Assembly: GCF_030409315.1 (NCBI RefSeq)
Contig: NZ_JAUFPS010000008.1
Location: 1-64,000 of the forward strand
Direction of reading: 5' to 3'
Length of the DNA: 64,000 bases
From: Mucilaginibacter flavus
GTDB lineage: Bacteria; Bacteroidota; Bacteroidia; Sphingobacteriales; Sphingobacteriaceae
Made by a program: the position numbers and the translations under genes. Below the pieces are notes generated by a model. The model saw only the letters and a program-made list of their open reading frames with translations. It ran no database searches and was not told the DNA's origin. Positions 55,219 through 63,732 of the stretch are shown here, one piece after another (position 1 is the stretch's first letter; every line of letters starts with the position of its first letter).

Positions 55219-57528
55219 TTATTTACTCCACCATAAAGATGCCGAATGAGTATCACTTGAATTTGTACCAATTTGTACCACAAATTCGCCCGGTTCCCAA
55301 TCATATTTTAGCTGGCTGTTGTAAAATTTCAACTGCTCTGGCGTAATGGCAAAAGTTACTTCTTTGGCTTCGCCCGGTTGCAGGTTTATTTTCTTATAAT
55401 TTTTCAATTCCTTAACAGAACGGCTTATGCTGGCAACAGGATCGCTGATGTATTGCTGCACCACTTCTTCGCCCGCGTATTTGCCGGTATTGGTTACGGT
55501 TACCGTAGCGGTAAGCGTTTCATTACCTTTTAACTTGGTTTTGCTAAGCTTTACACCACTGTAGCTAAATGTTGTGTAACTTAAACCATAACCAAACGGA
55601 TAAAGCGGATCATTTGAAATATCCAGATAGTTTGATTTAAATTTAGTTGGACCACTGCTATACGGACGGCCAGTGTTTTTATGGTTATAATAAATAGGTA
55701 TCTGACCTACGCTGCGTGGGAATGTCGCGGTAATTTTACCTGCCGGGTTATACTCGCCAAATAAAACATCGGCAATGGCGTTACCCGCCTCGGTACCCGG
55801 TGCCCAAACGTCCAAAATAGCGTTGGCGTGGCCGTTTTCCCAGGTTAGGGTAAGCGGGCGACCGTTAAATAACACAACAACTAATGGCTTGCCTAATTTT
55901 GATAACTCTTTCAGCATATTTTCCTGTGGTTCGGGAATGCTGATATCAGAGCGGCTTGATGATTCGCCCGACATACTTTGCGACTCCCCTACTACGGCAA
56001 CAATCACATCAGATTTTTTTGCAGCCTCTACAGCTTCCTTCAATAGCTCATCGGCTGATTTTGGATCGATAGAAATCATACCCGGACCAAAGTTCAGCCT
56101 TTTAATAAATTCGGTATCCTCAGTGATGTTTGATCCTTTGGCGTAGTTAACAGTAACGCCGTTTCCAACAACGTTTTTAATACCTTCTAAAACACTTACC
56201 GATTTTTCCCAGTCGCCGGCAACTACCCAGGTGCCCAGCATATCGCGGTGATTATCGGCCAGCGGACCAACCAAGGCGATGCTTAAACCTGTTTTCTTGA
56301 GTGGCAAAGTTTGCGCATCGTTTTTTAACAACACAAATGAGTGTTTGGTAATTTCGCGGGCGGCACTCCGGTTAGCTACAGATAAAACATCTGTTTCTTC
56401 GCGGGCAACATCCATTGATTTATAAGGATCGGCAAACAAGCCTAATTTGTATTTGGCTTCCAGCACACGACGGCAAGCCTGGTCAATTTGGGCCTGGGTT
56501 ATTTTACCTTCTTTTAGTGATTTTTTCAAGGTGGTTAAAAAGCCTTCGCCAACCATATCCATATCGAGGCCTGCTTTCAGGGCCAGGGCCGATACGGTTT
56601 GCAAATCGCCTAAACCGTGCGCCTGCATTTCGTTAACGGCTGTATAATCAGATACTACGAAACCATTAAAACCCCATTGCTTGCGTAACAGATCTGTCAA
56701 CAGCCATTGGTTGGCTGTAGCGGGTACGCCATCAACGGTATTAAATGAACTCATGAAACTACCGGCACCTGCATCAACCGCGGCTTTATAAGGTGGCAGG
56801 TAATCCTGGTACATTTTAATACGGCTCATATCAACCGTGTTATACTCACGACCGGCCTCGGCACCGCCATATAAAGCAAAGTGTTTTACGCAGGCCATTA
56901 CAGCATCGGCATTTTTCATGCTTGCCCCCTGGTAACCCTGCACCATGGCTTTAGCAACCTGGCTGCCATACCATGGGTCTTCGCCCGATCCTTCAGAGAT
57001 GCGGCCCCAGCGTGGGTCGCGGGCAATATCAACCATTGGCGAAAACACCCAACTTAAACCTTCGGCAGTCGCTTCTTTAGCTGCAATATGGGCCGATTGT
57101 TTGATCAAGTCCATATCCCACGTTGCCGACATGCCCAACGGAATAGGAAAAATAGTACGGTGACCGTGAATTACATCCAAGCCAAAAATAAGCGGGATAT
57201 GTAAACGCGAGTTTTTAACCGCGGCTTCCTGCACTTCTTTGGTATTTTTTGCACCCCAGATACCAAACACACCGCCAATGGCTCCTTTATTAATTTTTTC
57301 CGCCACACCTTTATTTACCACCGAGCCTGTTGTTGGGGCGCCGATAGTTACCAGGTTTAGCTGGCCAATTTTTTCGTCGAGAGTCATCTTTTTTAGTAGA
57401 CCGCTCACAAAAACATTCATTTTGGCATTTTCGGTTTTATTTTGTGCCGATACCTTACTAAATGGCAGCAACACCACACAAAGTGGGATAACCCTGGCAA
57501 AAAGCTGAGTTGAAAAATACTTGTTCAT
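55219..57528 (-). CDS. bglX: Glycoside hydrolase family 3 beta-glucosidase
   Basis: A 769-residue exported GH3 enzyme, probably periplasmic, releasing terminal beta-linked sugars. The signal peptide is NKYFSTQLFARVIPLCVVLL and onward to SAQ. The TIM-barrel domain shows DPRWGRISEGSGEDPWYGSQ near 171-190, VKHFALYGGAEAGREYNTVD and the nucleophile D294 in FVVSDYTAVNE. The alpha/beta sandwich domain has VVAVVGESQSMSGESSSRSD, the acid/base region. The C-terminal fibronectin-III-like domain holds NTGKYAGEEVVQQYISDP. It is divergently transcribed from the NUDIX-type regulator across a 199-bp gap with a strong palindrome, which suggests regulation by it. Confidence 0.95.
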   Translation of the reverse strand: MNKYFSTQLFARVIPLCVVLLPFSKVSAQNKTENAKMNVFVSGLLKKMTLDEKIGQLNLVTIGAPTTGSVVNKGVAEKINKGAIGGVFGIWGAKNTKEVQEAAVKNSRLHIPLIFGLDVIHGHRTIFPIPLGMSATWDMDLIKQSAHIAAKEATAEGLSWVFSPMVDIARDPRWGRISEGSGEDPWYGSQVAKAMVQGYQGASMKNADAVMACVKHFALYGGAEAGREYNTVDMSRIKMYQDYLPPYKAAVDAGAGSFMSSFNTVDGVPATANQWLLTDLLRKQWGFNGFVVSDYTAVNEMQAHGLGDLQTVSALALKAGLDMDMVGEGFLTTLKKSLKEGKITQAQIDQACRRVLEAKYKLGLFADPYKSMDVAREETDVLSVANRSAAREITKHSFVLLKNDAQTLPLKKTGLSIALVGPLADNHRDMLGTWVVAGDWEKSVSVLEGIKNVVGNGVTVNYAKGSNITEDTEFIKRLNFGPGMISIDPKSADELLKEAVEAAKKSDVIVAVVGESQSMSGESSSRSDISIPEPQENMLKELSKLGKPLVVVLFNGRPLTLTWENGHANAILDVWAPGTEAGNAIADVLFGEYNPAGKITATFPRSVGQIPIYYNHKNTGRPYSSGPTKFKSNYLDISNDPLYPFGYGLSYTTFSYSGVKLSKTKLKGNETLTATVTVTNTGKYAGEEVVQQYISDPVASISRSVKELKNYKKINLQPGEAKEVTFAITPEQLKFYNSQLKYDWEPGEFVVQIGTNSSDTHSASLWWSK

Positions 57529-57651
57529 TTTTTTAATTTATATAGTATAAATAGTGTTTGGCAAAAAATAGCCCTCTAAAAAAGCGTCATTCGCCTTTAA
57601 ATAATTGCTTAATTAAAAAATTATCGCTTTAATTGGTTAGGTTACAACAAC

Positions 57652-57684
57652 ATTACAATTGTGTATTTAGTACACAATTGTAAT
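57652..57684. promoter_or_regulatory. Palindromic operator candidate between bglX and the NUDIX regulator
   Basis: ATTACAATTGTGTA (57652-57665) and TACACAATTGTAAT (57671-57684) are perfect 14-bp inverted arms with a 5-nt spacer (TTTAG). It lies 44 bp before the regulator start and 124 bp before the bglX start, a fitting place for a dimeric repressor that controls both. Confidence 0.65.
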
Positions 57685-57727
57685 TATTATAATTAAATAA
57701 TCAAACTATTTTTGTAGAATAGCACAA

Positions 57728-58489
57728 ATGTTAACTAAGGAAGAACTTATTGAGTTTTGTAAAGAGGCACGCGAAAGCTACCTCGACCATATTTCTATAG
57801 ATTGCGTGGTGTTTGGCTTTCATGAAGGCCAGATGAAAGTGTTGTTGTTAAAAAACAAGGACGAAGAAAAATGGTACCTGCCGGGCGGCTTTGTGCTTAA
57901 GCCCGAGCCTATTGAAATGGCCGCCAACCGCATATTGAAGGAGCGTACAGGCCTTGATGAAATTTTTTTACAGCAATTTCATGTTTTTGGCGACCCGGAT
58001 CGTTCAAAAGTACATAACGATATGTACGCTGATATGCTGCCGCCTGAGGAAAACTGGTTCTCGAACCGTTTTTTAACGATTGGCTATTACGCATTGGTCG
58101 ATTTTTTTGAGGTAACCCCACAGCCCGACCGTTTCTCTGAAGTATGCGCCTGGCGCGATATGGAGGATATGCCCGAGCTGCAGCTTGATCACGGCCTCAT
58201 CTTTAAATCGGCTTTAGATACCCTGCGTGTGCAGTTAAATTACCAACCCATTGGCTACAACCTGATGCCGAAGGAATTTACCATGCCCGAGCTGCAAAAA
58301 CTGTACGAAACCATTTTAGATAAAAAATTGGACCGCCGTAACTTTCAGCGCCGTATATTAGGTTTCGGCATTCTTAACCGCGCCGAACAGCCCCGCAAAG
58401 GCGGTGCCCACAAAGCGCCCTATTTATACTCTTTTGATTTGGAAGGTTATAAACACGCGTTAACTGAAGGCTTTAAGGGAGGATGGTAG
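57728..58489 (+). CDS. NUDIX-domain transcriptional regulator (NrtR/AraR-like)
   Basis: A 253-residue protein. The N-terminal NUDIX-like domain spans about 15-145 (DHISIDCVVFGFHEGQMKVL, WYLPGGFVLKPEPIEMAANR). The NUDIX box is degenerate: where REhxEE is expected the sequence reads RILKERTG, so hydrolase activity is probably lost and the domain senses a ligand instead. The C-terminal winged-helix domain is at about 160-235 (FTMPELQKLYETILDKKLDR, NFQRRILGFGILNRAEQPRK). This layout is that of NrtR-family regulators, of which Bacteroidota use some for sugar catabolism such as arabinose. TATTTTTG at 57707-57714 may be its -7 element. Divergent from bglX. Confidence 0.88.
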   Translation: MLTKEELIEFCKEARESYLDHISIDCVVFGFHEGQMKVLLLKNKDEEKWYLPGGFVLKPEPIEMAANRILKERTGLDEIFLQQFHVFGDPDRSKVHNDMYADMLPPEENWFSNRFLTIGYYALVDFFEVTPQPDRFSEVCAWRDMEDMPELQLDHGLIFKSALDTLRVQLNYQPIGYNLMPKEFTMPELQKLYETILDKKLDRRNFQRRILGFGILNRAEQPRKGGAHKAPYLYSFDLEGYKHALTEGFKGGW

Positions 58490-58640
58490 AATATCAATTA
58501 TTGAATTATGGAATTATGGAATTATTGAATTAAACAATAATCTTTCCAATGTGATGTTGTTTGATTTCCGCACTCGAGAGGATAGGTGAGCGATATAAAG
58601 TACACTTAGCAAGTAGGTAGCCAATTACAAAGCAATCAAG

Positions 58641-59294
58641 ATGAAACAACTCCTGGTTTTCATGATATTGGTGATGAGTTTATCAACAATAGTCTCTTGC
58701 GTTAGTCCTGACAGTTCAGGAGTAAAAATAAAAACTAAACAGGCCGATAGCACAAGTAAAAGCTTGGTTGATCCAGGCATAGATTCTGTTGATTTAGCTC
58801 CGGTTGAGTATGCTGACCGTGATAGTGCATGCCTTGCGGTAAAAAGCAAAACCCTTTGTATCCTCAAAAAATATAAGATTGATTTAAAAAACGCCCGCCC
58901 CTTTATTTGCCAGTTAAAAAACGGTCATATTGAAAAATGCAGTTGGTTAATTTGGGGAGATGTGACCCTAATCTCAATTTTGACTGATACCAACCGCGGC
59001 TACATCATGTTGTATGCAATAGATAACAAAGCCCAAACCCTGGTAAAGGACGAACAATTTAATCGTGATTACTTACCGGGCTTTGGAATATTTGTGATTA
59101 ATGGTAACAAAATATTCACCATGCACAAATACTACTATAGTGAAAAGCATGATATGAGATCAACCGGCTCATTATATACTATCAAAAACGGCAGGTTTGT
59201 ATATATCAAAAGCAGGGAAGAGAAAAATGAAATTAGCGATGATGATACCGCTATTATTAATTTTTCGCAACGGCCTTTAAATAAAAAATTCTAA
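58641..59294 (+). CDS. Hypothetical lipoprotein
   Basis: A 217-residue lipoprotein. The signal MKQLLVFMILVMSLSTIVSC puts the lipid-bearing cysteine at residue 20. A Ser/Asp/Lys-rich linker follows, then a domain with IWGDVTLISILTDTNRGYIM near 113-132 and a Tyr-rich stretch MHKYYYSEKHDMRSTGSLYT, which look like beta-strands. I do not recognise the family. The spacer before it (58490-58640) begins with GAATTATGGAATTATTGAAT-like simple repeats. Confidence 0.65.
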   Translation: MKQLLVFMILVMSLSTIVSCVSPDSSGVKIKTKQADSTSKSLVDPGIDSVDLAPVEYADRDSACLAVKSKTLCILKKYKIDLKNARPFICQLKNGHIEKCSWLIWGDVTLISILTDTNRGYIMLYAIDNKAQTLVKDEQFNRDYLPGFGIFVINGNKIFTMHKYYYSEKHDMRSTGSLYTIKNGRFVYIKSREEKNEISDDDTAIINFSQRPLNKKF

Positions 59295-59303
59295 GTTTTA
59301 GCT

Positions 59304-59540
59304 TTACTTCGCCACATACTCCAGCTTTACCTGCACATTTAAGCTTTCGCTCATTTTGGCAAACTGACCCGAGTTGCGGGTAAAGTCGGGGTCGGTATCC
59401 ATGTACATATTGGTTATCTTAACCATTTCGGGGTGTTTATCGGTACCTATATTATAGGTAAGGCCTTCTCCGCTTTCTAAACTTTGCTTAAGCTCCAGGT
59501 ATTGCTTACCTGTTATGATAATCATTTTTTCTGAGGTCAT
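59304..59540 (-). CDS. Hypothetical small protein
   Basis: A 78-residue soluble protein, starting MTSEKMIIITGKQYLELKQS and ending VQVKLEYVAK. I chose the ATG at 59540. The frame runs on to 59657, but a start there would put its ATG across the start codon of the divergent peptidase gene, and the added residues (VKQLNNNCFAACLILSIITV) look unrelated or like a chance hydrophobic stretch. I do not recognise the protein; it is convergent with the lipoprotein gene 9 bp away. Confidence 0.5.
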   Translation of the reverse strand: MTSEKMIIITGKQYLELKQSLESGEGLTYNIGTDKHPEMVKITNMYMDTDPDFTRNSGQFAKMSESLNVQVKLEYVAK

Positions 59541-59655
59541 GGTCAGTACGGTTATAATGGACAATATTAAACAAGCGGCAAAACAGTTGTTATTGAGTTG
59601 CTTTACATCCTGTTTATTATATTTACGGTAAATATAAGTGATATAATCTGGCTTC

Positions 59656-61524
59656 ATGATCAACCTCAAAAAATTACTGTCTGTAGTTTTACTATTTGGC
59701 AGCGCCGTAGCATCGGCACAAGTAGTCCTCCCTATTAATACTACCCTGCAAAAAACCTATACCAAGGGTACCCGCACACCGGGTGGCGCGCCGGGTAAAA
59801 ATTACTGGCAAAATACAGCAAACTATACTATCAAAGTAAACTTCGACCCTAAAACACGTTTGGTGAGCGGCACTGTTGGTATTGATTATGTAAACAACAG
59901 TCCGGATACGTTAAAAAGGGTAACCTTTAAGCTTTATCCAAACCTTTACCAAAAAGGAGCGGCACGGGATAGGGGTATATCACCAAACGACCTTACCGAT
60001 GGGGTGGATATTAAATCAATGAGCCAGGATGGACAAACGTTGGATAGCACCAAACGCCGTATTGTTAATACCAATATGTCGGTGAGGCCAAAGGCCATCA
60101 ACCCAAAGCAAACTACGCACTTTGATATTGCTTACGCCTACACACTTAACAAAACATCACATATCCGTACCGGGCAGGTTGACGATGGCGCGTTTTTCAT
60201 AGCCTACTTTTTTCCGAGGGTAGCCGTTTATGATGATATTGATGGCTGGAACGAATATCCGTACAAGGGATCGGAAGAATTTTATAACGACTTTTGCCAT
60301 TTTAATGCCGAGATCACCGTACCCGGCGACTACCAGGTTTGGGCAACCGGTAACCTTAAAAATGCCGATGAGGTTTACAACCCTAAATATGTAAAGCTGA
60401 TTACCACCGCCAACACGTATGATAAAGTAACCGACATTGTTACCGAGGCCGATTTGGCCGCCGGCGACATTACCAAAAAGAACCCAACCAATACCTGGAA
60501 ATTTGAAGCCGATAGCGTTACCGATCTGGCCTTTGCCACCAGTAACCATTATATATGGAAAGCAAGCAGCCTGGTAGTTGATCCTAAAACCAGCAGGCGC
60601 ACCCGTGTTGACGCTGTGTTTAATCCGGCGCACAAGGATTACTTTGAAGTAATTAATTACGCCCGCAAAACGGTAGAAACCATGAGCTACAAGTTCCCTA
60701 AATGGCCTTACCCCTACCCGCATGAAACCGTCTTTGACGGCCTGGATCAAATGGAATACCCTATGATGGTGAACGACAATCCGCTTGAGCAAAGCGAGGA
60801 TGCCATTGAGTTAACAGACCACGAGATTTTCCATACCATGTTCCCGTTTTATATGGGCGTAAACGAAACCAAGTACGCGTTTATGGATGAAGGTTGGGCT
60901 ACTATTGGCGAATGGCTGGTTAGTCCCGAGATTGATCCTAAAATAACCGATCTTTATGGTATCAGCGCGGTAAACGGTTCGGCAGGATCTGAGCAGGATG
61001 TACCTATCATGACCCTTACACCCGGCTTACTGGGCATTGCACAATTTACCGATAACTACCCCAAACCAGCATTTGGCTACCTGTATGTTAAAGAAATGCT
61101 GGGCGATGAGCTATTTACCAAAGCGCTGCATAATTACATAAGCCTGTGGCATTGCAAACACCCCATGCCTTACGACTTTTTTAATACCATGAACGCCGGC
61201 GCCGGCATTAACATGAACTGGTTTTGGAAAAACTGGTTCTTCGATAACGGCATCCCCGACTTAGGCATCAGCAAAATAACCCATGTAGCAAAAAACTACA
61301 CCGCCACAATTACCAGCATAGGTACCAAAGCTGTTCCCGTACACCTTACCATCTATTACACCGATGGCAGCACCCAAACCGCCGGCAAAACCATAGCTTG
61401 CTGGGAAAAAGGCAACAAAACCACTACTGTAAACTTTACAGCCAAAGGCACTATTAAACAAATAGTGTTAGGTACTACGTACGACGTGGATTCAGATAAG
61501 AGCAATAACGTTTGGAAACCTTAG
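59656..61524 (+). CDS. M1-family (gluzincin) metallopeptidase, exported
   Basis: A 622-residue peptidase with signal peptide MINLKKLLSVVLLFGSAVASAQ. The zinc site is H389-E390-I-F-H393 with the third ligand E412 in FMDEGWATIGEW, the gluzincin spacing. DGLDQMEYPMMVND near 361-374 takes the place of the GAMEN exopeptidase motif, so aminopeptidase action is likely but with altered recognition of the peptide N-terminus. The N-terminal beta-saddle domain spans about 50-280 (ANYTIKVNFDPKTRLVSGTV). It is monocistronic with a clear hairpin 40 bp after the stop. Confidence 0.9.
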   Translation: MINLKKLLSVVLLFGSAVASAQVVLPINTTLQKTYTKGTRTPGGAPGKNYWQNTANYTIKVNFDPKTRLVSGTVGIDYVNNSPDTLKRVTFKLYPNLYQKGAARDRGISPNDLTDGVDIKSMSQDGQTLDSTKRRIVNTNMSVRPKAINPKQTTHFDIAYAYTLNKTSHIRTGQVDDGAFFIAYFFPRVAVYDDIDGWNEYPYKGSEEFYNDFCHFNAEITVPGDYQVWATGNLKNADEVYNPKYVKLITTANTYDKVTDIVTEADLAAGDITKKNPTNTWKFEADSVTDLAFATSNHYIWKASSLVVDPKTSRRTRVDAVFNPAHKDYFEVINYARKTVETMSYKFPKWPYPYPHETVFDGLDQMEYPMMVNDNPLEQSEDAIELTDHEIFHTMFPFYMGVNETKYAFMDEGWATIGEWLVSPEIDPKITDLYGISAVNGSAGSEQDVPIMTLTPGLLGIAQFTDNYPKPAFGYLYVKEMLGDELFTKALHNYISLWHCKHPMPYDFFNTMNAGAGINMNWFWKNWFFDNGIPDLGISKITHVAKNYTATITSIGTKAVPVHLTIYYTDGSTQTAGKTIACWEKGNKTTTVNFTAKGTIKQIVLGTTYDVDSDKSNNVWKP

Positions 61525-61563
61525 TTGGAGCAAGGATTTTTGGACAAAGGAGCAAGGACTTTT

Positions 61564-61592
61564 GGATGAATGAGTAAAATACTCATTCATCC
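61564..61592 (+). terminator. Terminator hairpin after the M1 peptidase
   Basis: GGATGAATGAGT (61564-61575) pairs perfectly with ACTCATTCATCC (61581-61592) around a 5-nt loop; TTTACTTTG follows. Confidence 0.65.
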
Positions 61593-61659
61593 TTTACTTT
61601 GTGTGCATTAACAAAACATATCCTTAAAATTCAACGGTATAATTTTGTAATTTTGATAT

Positions 61660-61866
61660 ATGAAATTTGTATTGGACGTTAAAGAGAATAAGGTAGAGAT
61701 GCTTATGGCATTGCTAAACGACTTGCCTTACGTAAAAGCAAAGCCACTTACACCTTACAAAGCCAAAGTTTTAGAGGACATTAAAGACGCCGTAGACGAA
61801 TTAAATCTGGTATTGGCCGGCAAACTTGAAGCTCGTAATGCAGATGATTTGCTGAATGAGTTATAA
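61660..61866 (+). CDS. Antitoxin-like small protein of a toxin-antitoxin pair
   Basis: A 68-residue protein, MKFVLDVKENKVEMLMALLN at the start, with KAKVLEDIKDAVDELNLVLA and KLEARNADDLLNEL at the end. The small size, the acidic helical tail and the 11-bp overlap with a RelE-type toxin gene mark it as the antitoxin. TAATTTTG-like sequence just upstream may be a promoter -7 element. No DNA-binding motif is obvious. Confidence 0.75.
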   Translation: MKFVLDVKENKVEMLMALLNDLPYVKAKPLTPYKAKVLEDIKDAVDELNLVLAGKLEARNADDLLNEL

Positions 61867-62182
61867 CGTCAAATTCATATCTAAATTTGAAAAAGAACTC
61901 AAGCGACTGGCAAAAAAACATCCATCGCTTAAGTCTGATTTTTCATCTCTTCTTTTATCTCTCAAAGAAAATCCATCTCAAGGAATATCTCTCGGAAACG
62001 ATTGTTACAAAATCCGGATGTCCATTTCAAGCAAGGGGAAAGGTAAATCGGGTGGTGCCCGCGTAATTACATGTTTTAAAATTGTACAGAACACCGTTTT
62101 TTTGCTCACGATATTCGATAAAAGCGAGCAGGAAAACATAGCAGACAAGGAGCTTAAAGAACTTCTGAAATTTATTGATTAA
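61856..62182 (+). CDS. RelE-family toxin
   Basis: A 108-residue toxin. MSYNVKFISKFEKELKRLAK opens with the typical F-x-K-x-L-K-R-L-x-K-K helix, followed by HPSLKSDFSSLLLSLKENPS, then GNDCYKIRMSISSKGKGKSG and GARVITCFKIVQNTVFLLTI, where the conserved basic and hydrophobic strands of the RelE/YoeB-like fold appear. It probably cleaves ribosome-bound mRNA when not neutralised by the protein encoded just upstream. Short AGTCC-type simple repeats follow to 62233. Confidence 0.8.
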   Translation: MSYNVKFISKFEKELKRLAKKHPSLKSDFSSLLLSLKENPSQGISLGNDCYKIRMSISSKGKGKSGGARVITCFKIVQNTVFLLTIFDKSEQENIADKELKELLKFID

Positions 62183-62233
62183 ATCCCCTCATTCCAAAGT
62201 CCAATAGTCCTACAGTCCCAAAATCCAGCAGTC

Positions 62234-63529
62234 CTACTTATTATAAGGAGCTTCGTTTATCCAGTGAAATCCCCTGTTGATTAAGCGAAATTTATTAAGG
62301 TCGAATTTTTTGAGGGTAATTTTCAGGGAATCTTTATCCCACATGCCTTTGAGTTGCAAATCACCGTTTGGCGCTTCGGTGTATCTGAACAGGTTTCTTT
62401 TTAATGTATCGGTGTAGGTATTGATAACGATGCTATGCGTCTTAACATCGGTTTTAAAACTGTAGTTTTTTAAAGTATCATCCATCAGCTTTATGCGGGC
62501 GTTGTCTGCATAGCTAATAATCAGCTTGCGCCAGCGGGTGGTATCGGTGGTAAGCGGCGCAATGGTATCTTTATTACGTACAAAACTTTGCACATCATAA
62601 ATACCGTATAGCGGCGGTTTCGGTGCTTTATCGCCGTATTGGGTTGCGGCGTCAATATCGCCATATAAATTGATGGCCACTACATAAATGATCAATACAT
62701 ACTTTATGGTTTTAAGGGTTATATTTTTCCACTTTGCCTTAAATCTGTGCGGATCAATATTTGATGGCGGCGCGCTTTTATTAAGGAAAAAGAAGTTGAT
62801 TAACCGCAAGGCATCTTTCGACAACAGGAACAACGACATAGCCACCAGCATGGTTGAAAGCAGCTTAACCGGTACATCAAAACAATAATTGATAGCCATA
62901 ATGTTGCCGGCAACAACCACACCCAAAATAGCCCCCAGCGTAGTTGTTTTACGGAAGAAGAGCAGCAGGCCACAAGAAACCTCGGCTATCCCGGTGAAAT
63001 AGTTAAACCCGGTAGAGTAGCCCATATACGTCCAGGCCAGGCCCATGGGCGAGGCATCGCCAAATGATTCAAGCAACCGGCCCGGCGTTGGCGAACCAAA
63101 TTGCAGTTTTATAATTTTAATAAAACCATAACTCAACATGGTTAGCGCCACATAGTACCGCACAATAACACAAACCCAATAAAACAGCTTATTATAATTA
63201 CGCGCCTTACGGTCAATTACCGACCAGATGATAGCGCTTATTGCCGAAAAAGTCACCACAAATAATAAAACCAAATAATCATACGTGGTATCGCCACTGC
63301 CGCCTGTAAATTCGGTAACAGGCTTGGCCAGGTGCAGGATATTTTTGGCTATCCAGGGTATAAAGACGTGGAGGCGATTGATAAATAAGTTAAAAAACGG
63401 ATCAGCATAGGGCAAAAAACCGTTAGGATCAAGAATAATGTAAACGATAAAAAATACGAGGAAAAACCGGAGCAGCAGTTTTTGAATACCCGACCAGTAT
63501 ACCGGTTCGGTTGCATTAATTGTGGTCAT
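62234..63529 (-). CDS. DoxX-like integral membrane protein
   Basis: A 431-residue membrane protein with about seven transmembrane helices in the first 300 residues, for example LLLRFFLVFFIVYIIL, YDYLVLLFVVTFSAISAIIW, GILGVVVAGNIMAI-like stretches near 210 and KYVLIIYVVAINLYG near 285. ALTMLSYGFIKIIKLQFGSP near 130 and FTGIAEVSCGLLLFFRKTTT near 178 resemble DoxX family helices. The last 130 residues form a soluble, beta-rich domain (TDTTRWRKLIISYADNARIK, then TLKKFDLNKFRLINRGFHW). Function unknown; DoxX proteins are linked to redox processes. Confidence 0.75.
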   Translation of the reverse strand: MTTINATEPVYWSGIQKLLLRFFLVFFIVYIILDPNGFLPYADPFFNLFINRLHVFIPWIAKNILHLAKPVTEFTGGSGDTTYDYLVLLFVVTFSAISAIIWSVIDRKARNYNKLFYWVCVIVRYYVALTMLSYGFIKIIKLQFGSPTPGRLLESFGDASPMGLAWTYMGYSTGFNYFTGIAEVSCGLLLFFRKTTTLGAILGVVVAGNIMAINYCFDVPVKLLSTMLVAMSLFLLSKDALRLINFFFLNKSAPPSNIDPHRFKAKWKNITLKTIKYVLIIYVVAINLYGDIDAATQYGDKAPKPPLYGIYDVQSFVRNKDTIAPLTTDTTRWRKLIISYADNARIKLMDDTLKNYSFKTDVKTHSIVINTYTDTLKRNLFRYTEAPNGDLQLKGMWDKDSLKITLKKFDLNKFRLINRGFHWINEAPYNK

Positions 63530-63732
63530 AGCAGATTTAGTTTAGGCTAAATATAATAATTCAGACGCTTATATCCTTATCCGACTGTCAATTAAGGGCA
63601 TTTACAATGCTTACTAAAAACTACCTGCTAAAGTCGGCACATTTGATTTTGATAAACAATTGATTGTTGCTTGCAAACAGTGGCGACATCAACGCCAATA
63701 CCTTTGCTAAGTATTTATAACCAAACAAAATC

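Noticed and set aside
57652..57684. Terminator rather than operator
   Set aside because: It lies upstream of both divergent genes, so no transcript ends there, and it has no T-run.
60157..60792. 211-residue minus-strand ORF within the M1 peptidase
   Set aside because: Opposite strand of a well-supported gene, with no motif of its own.
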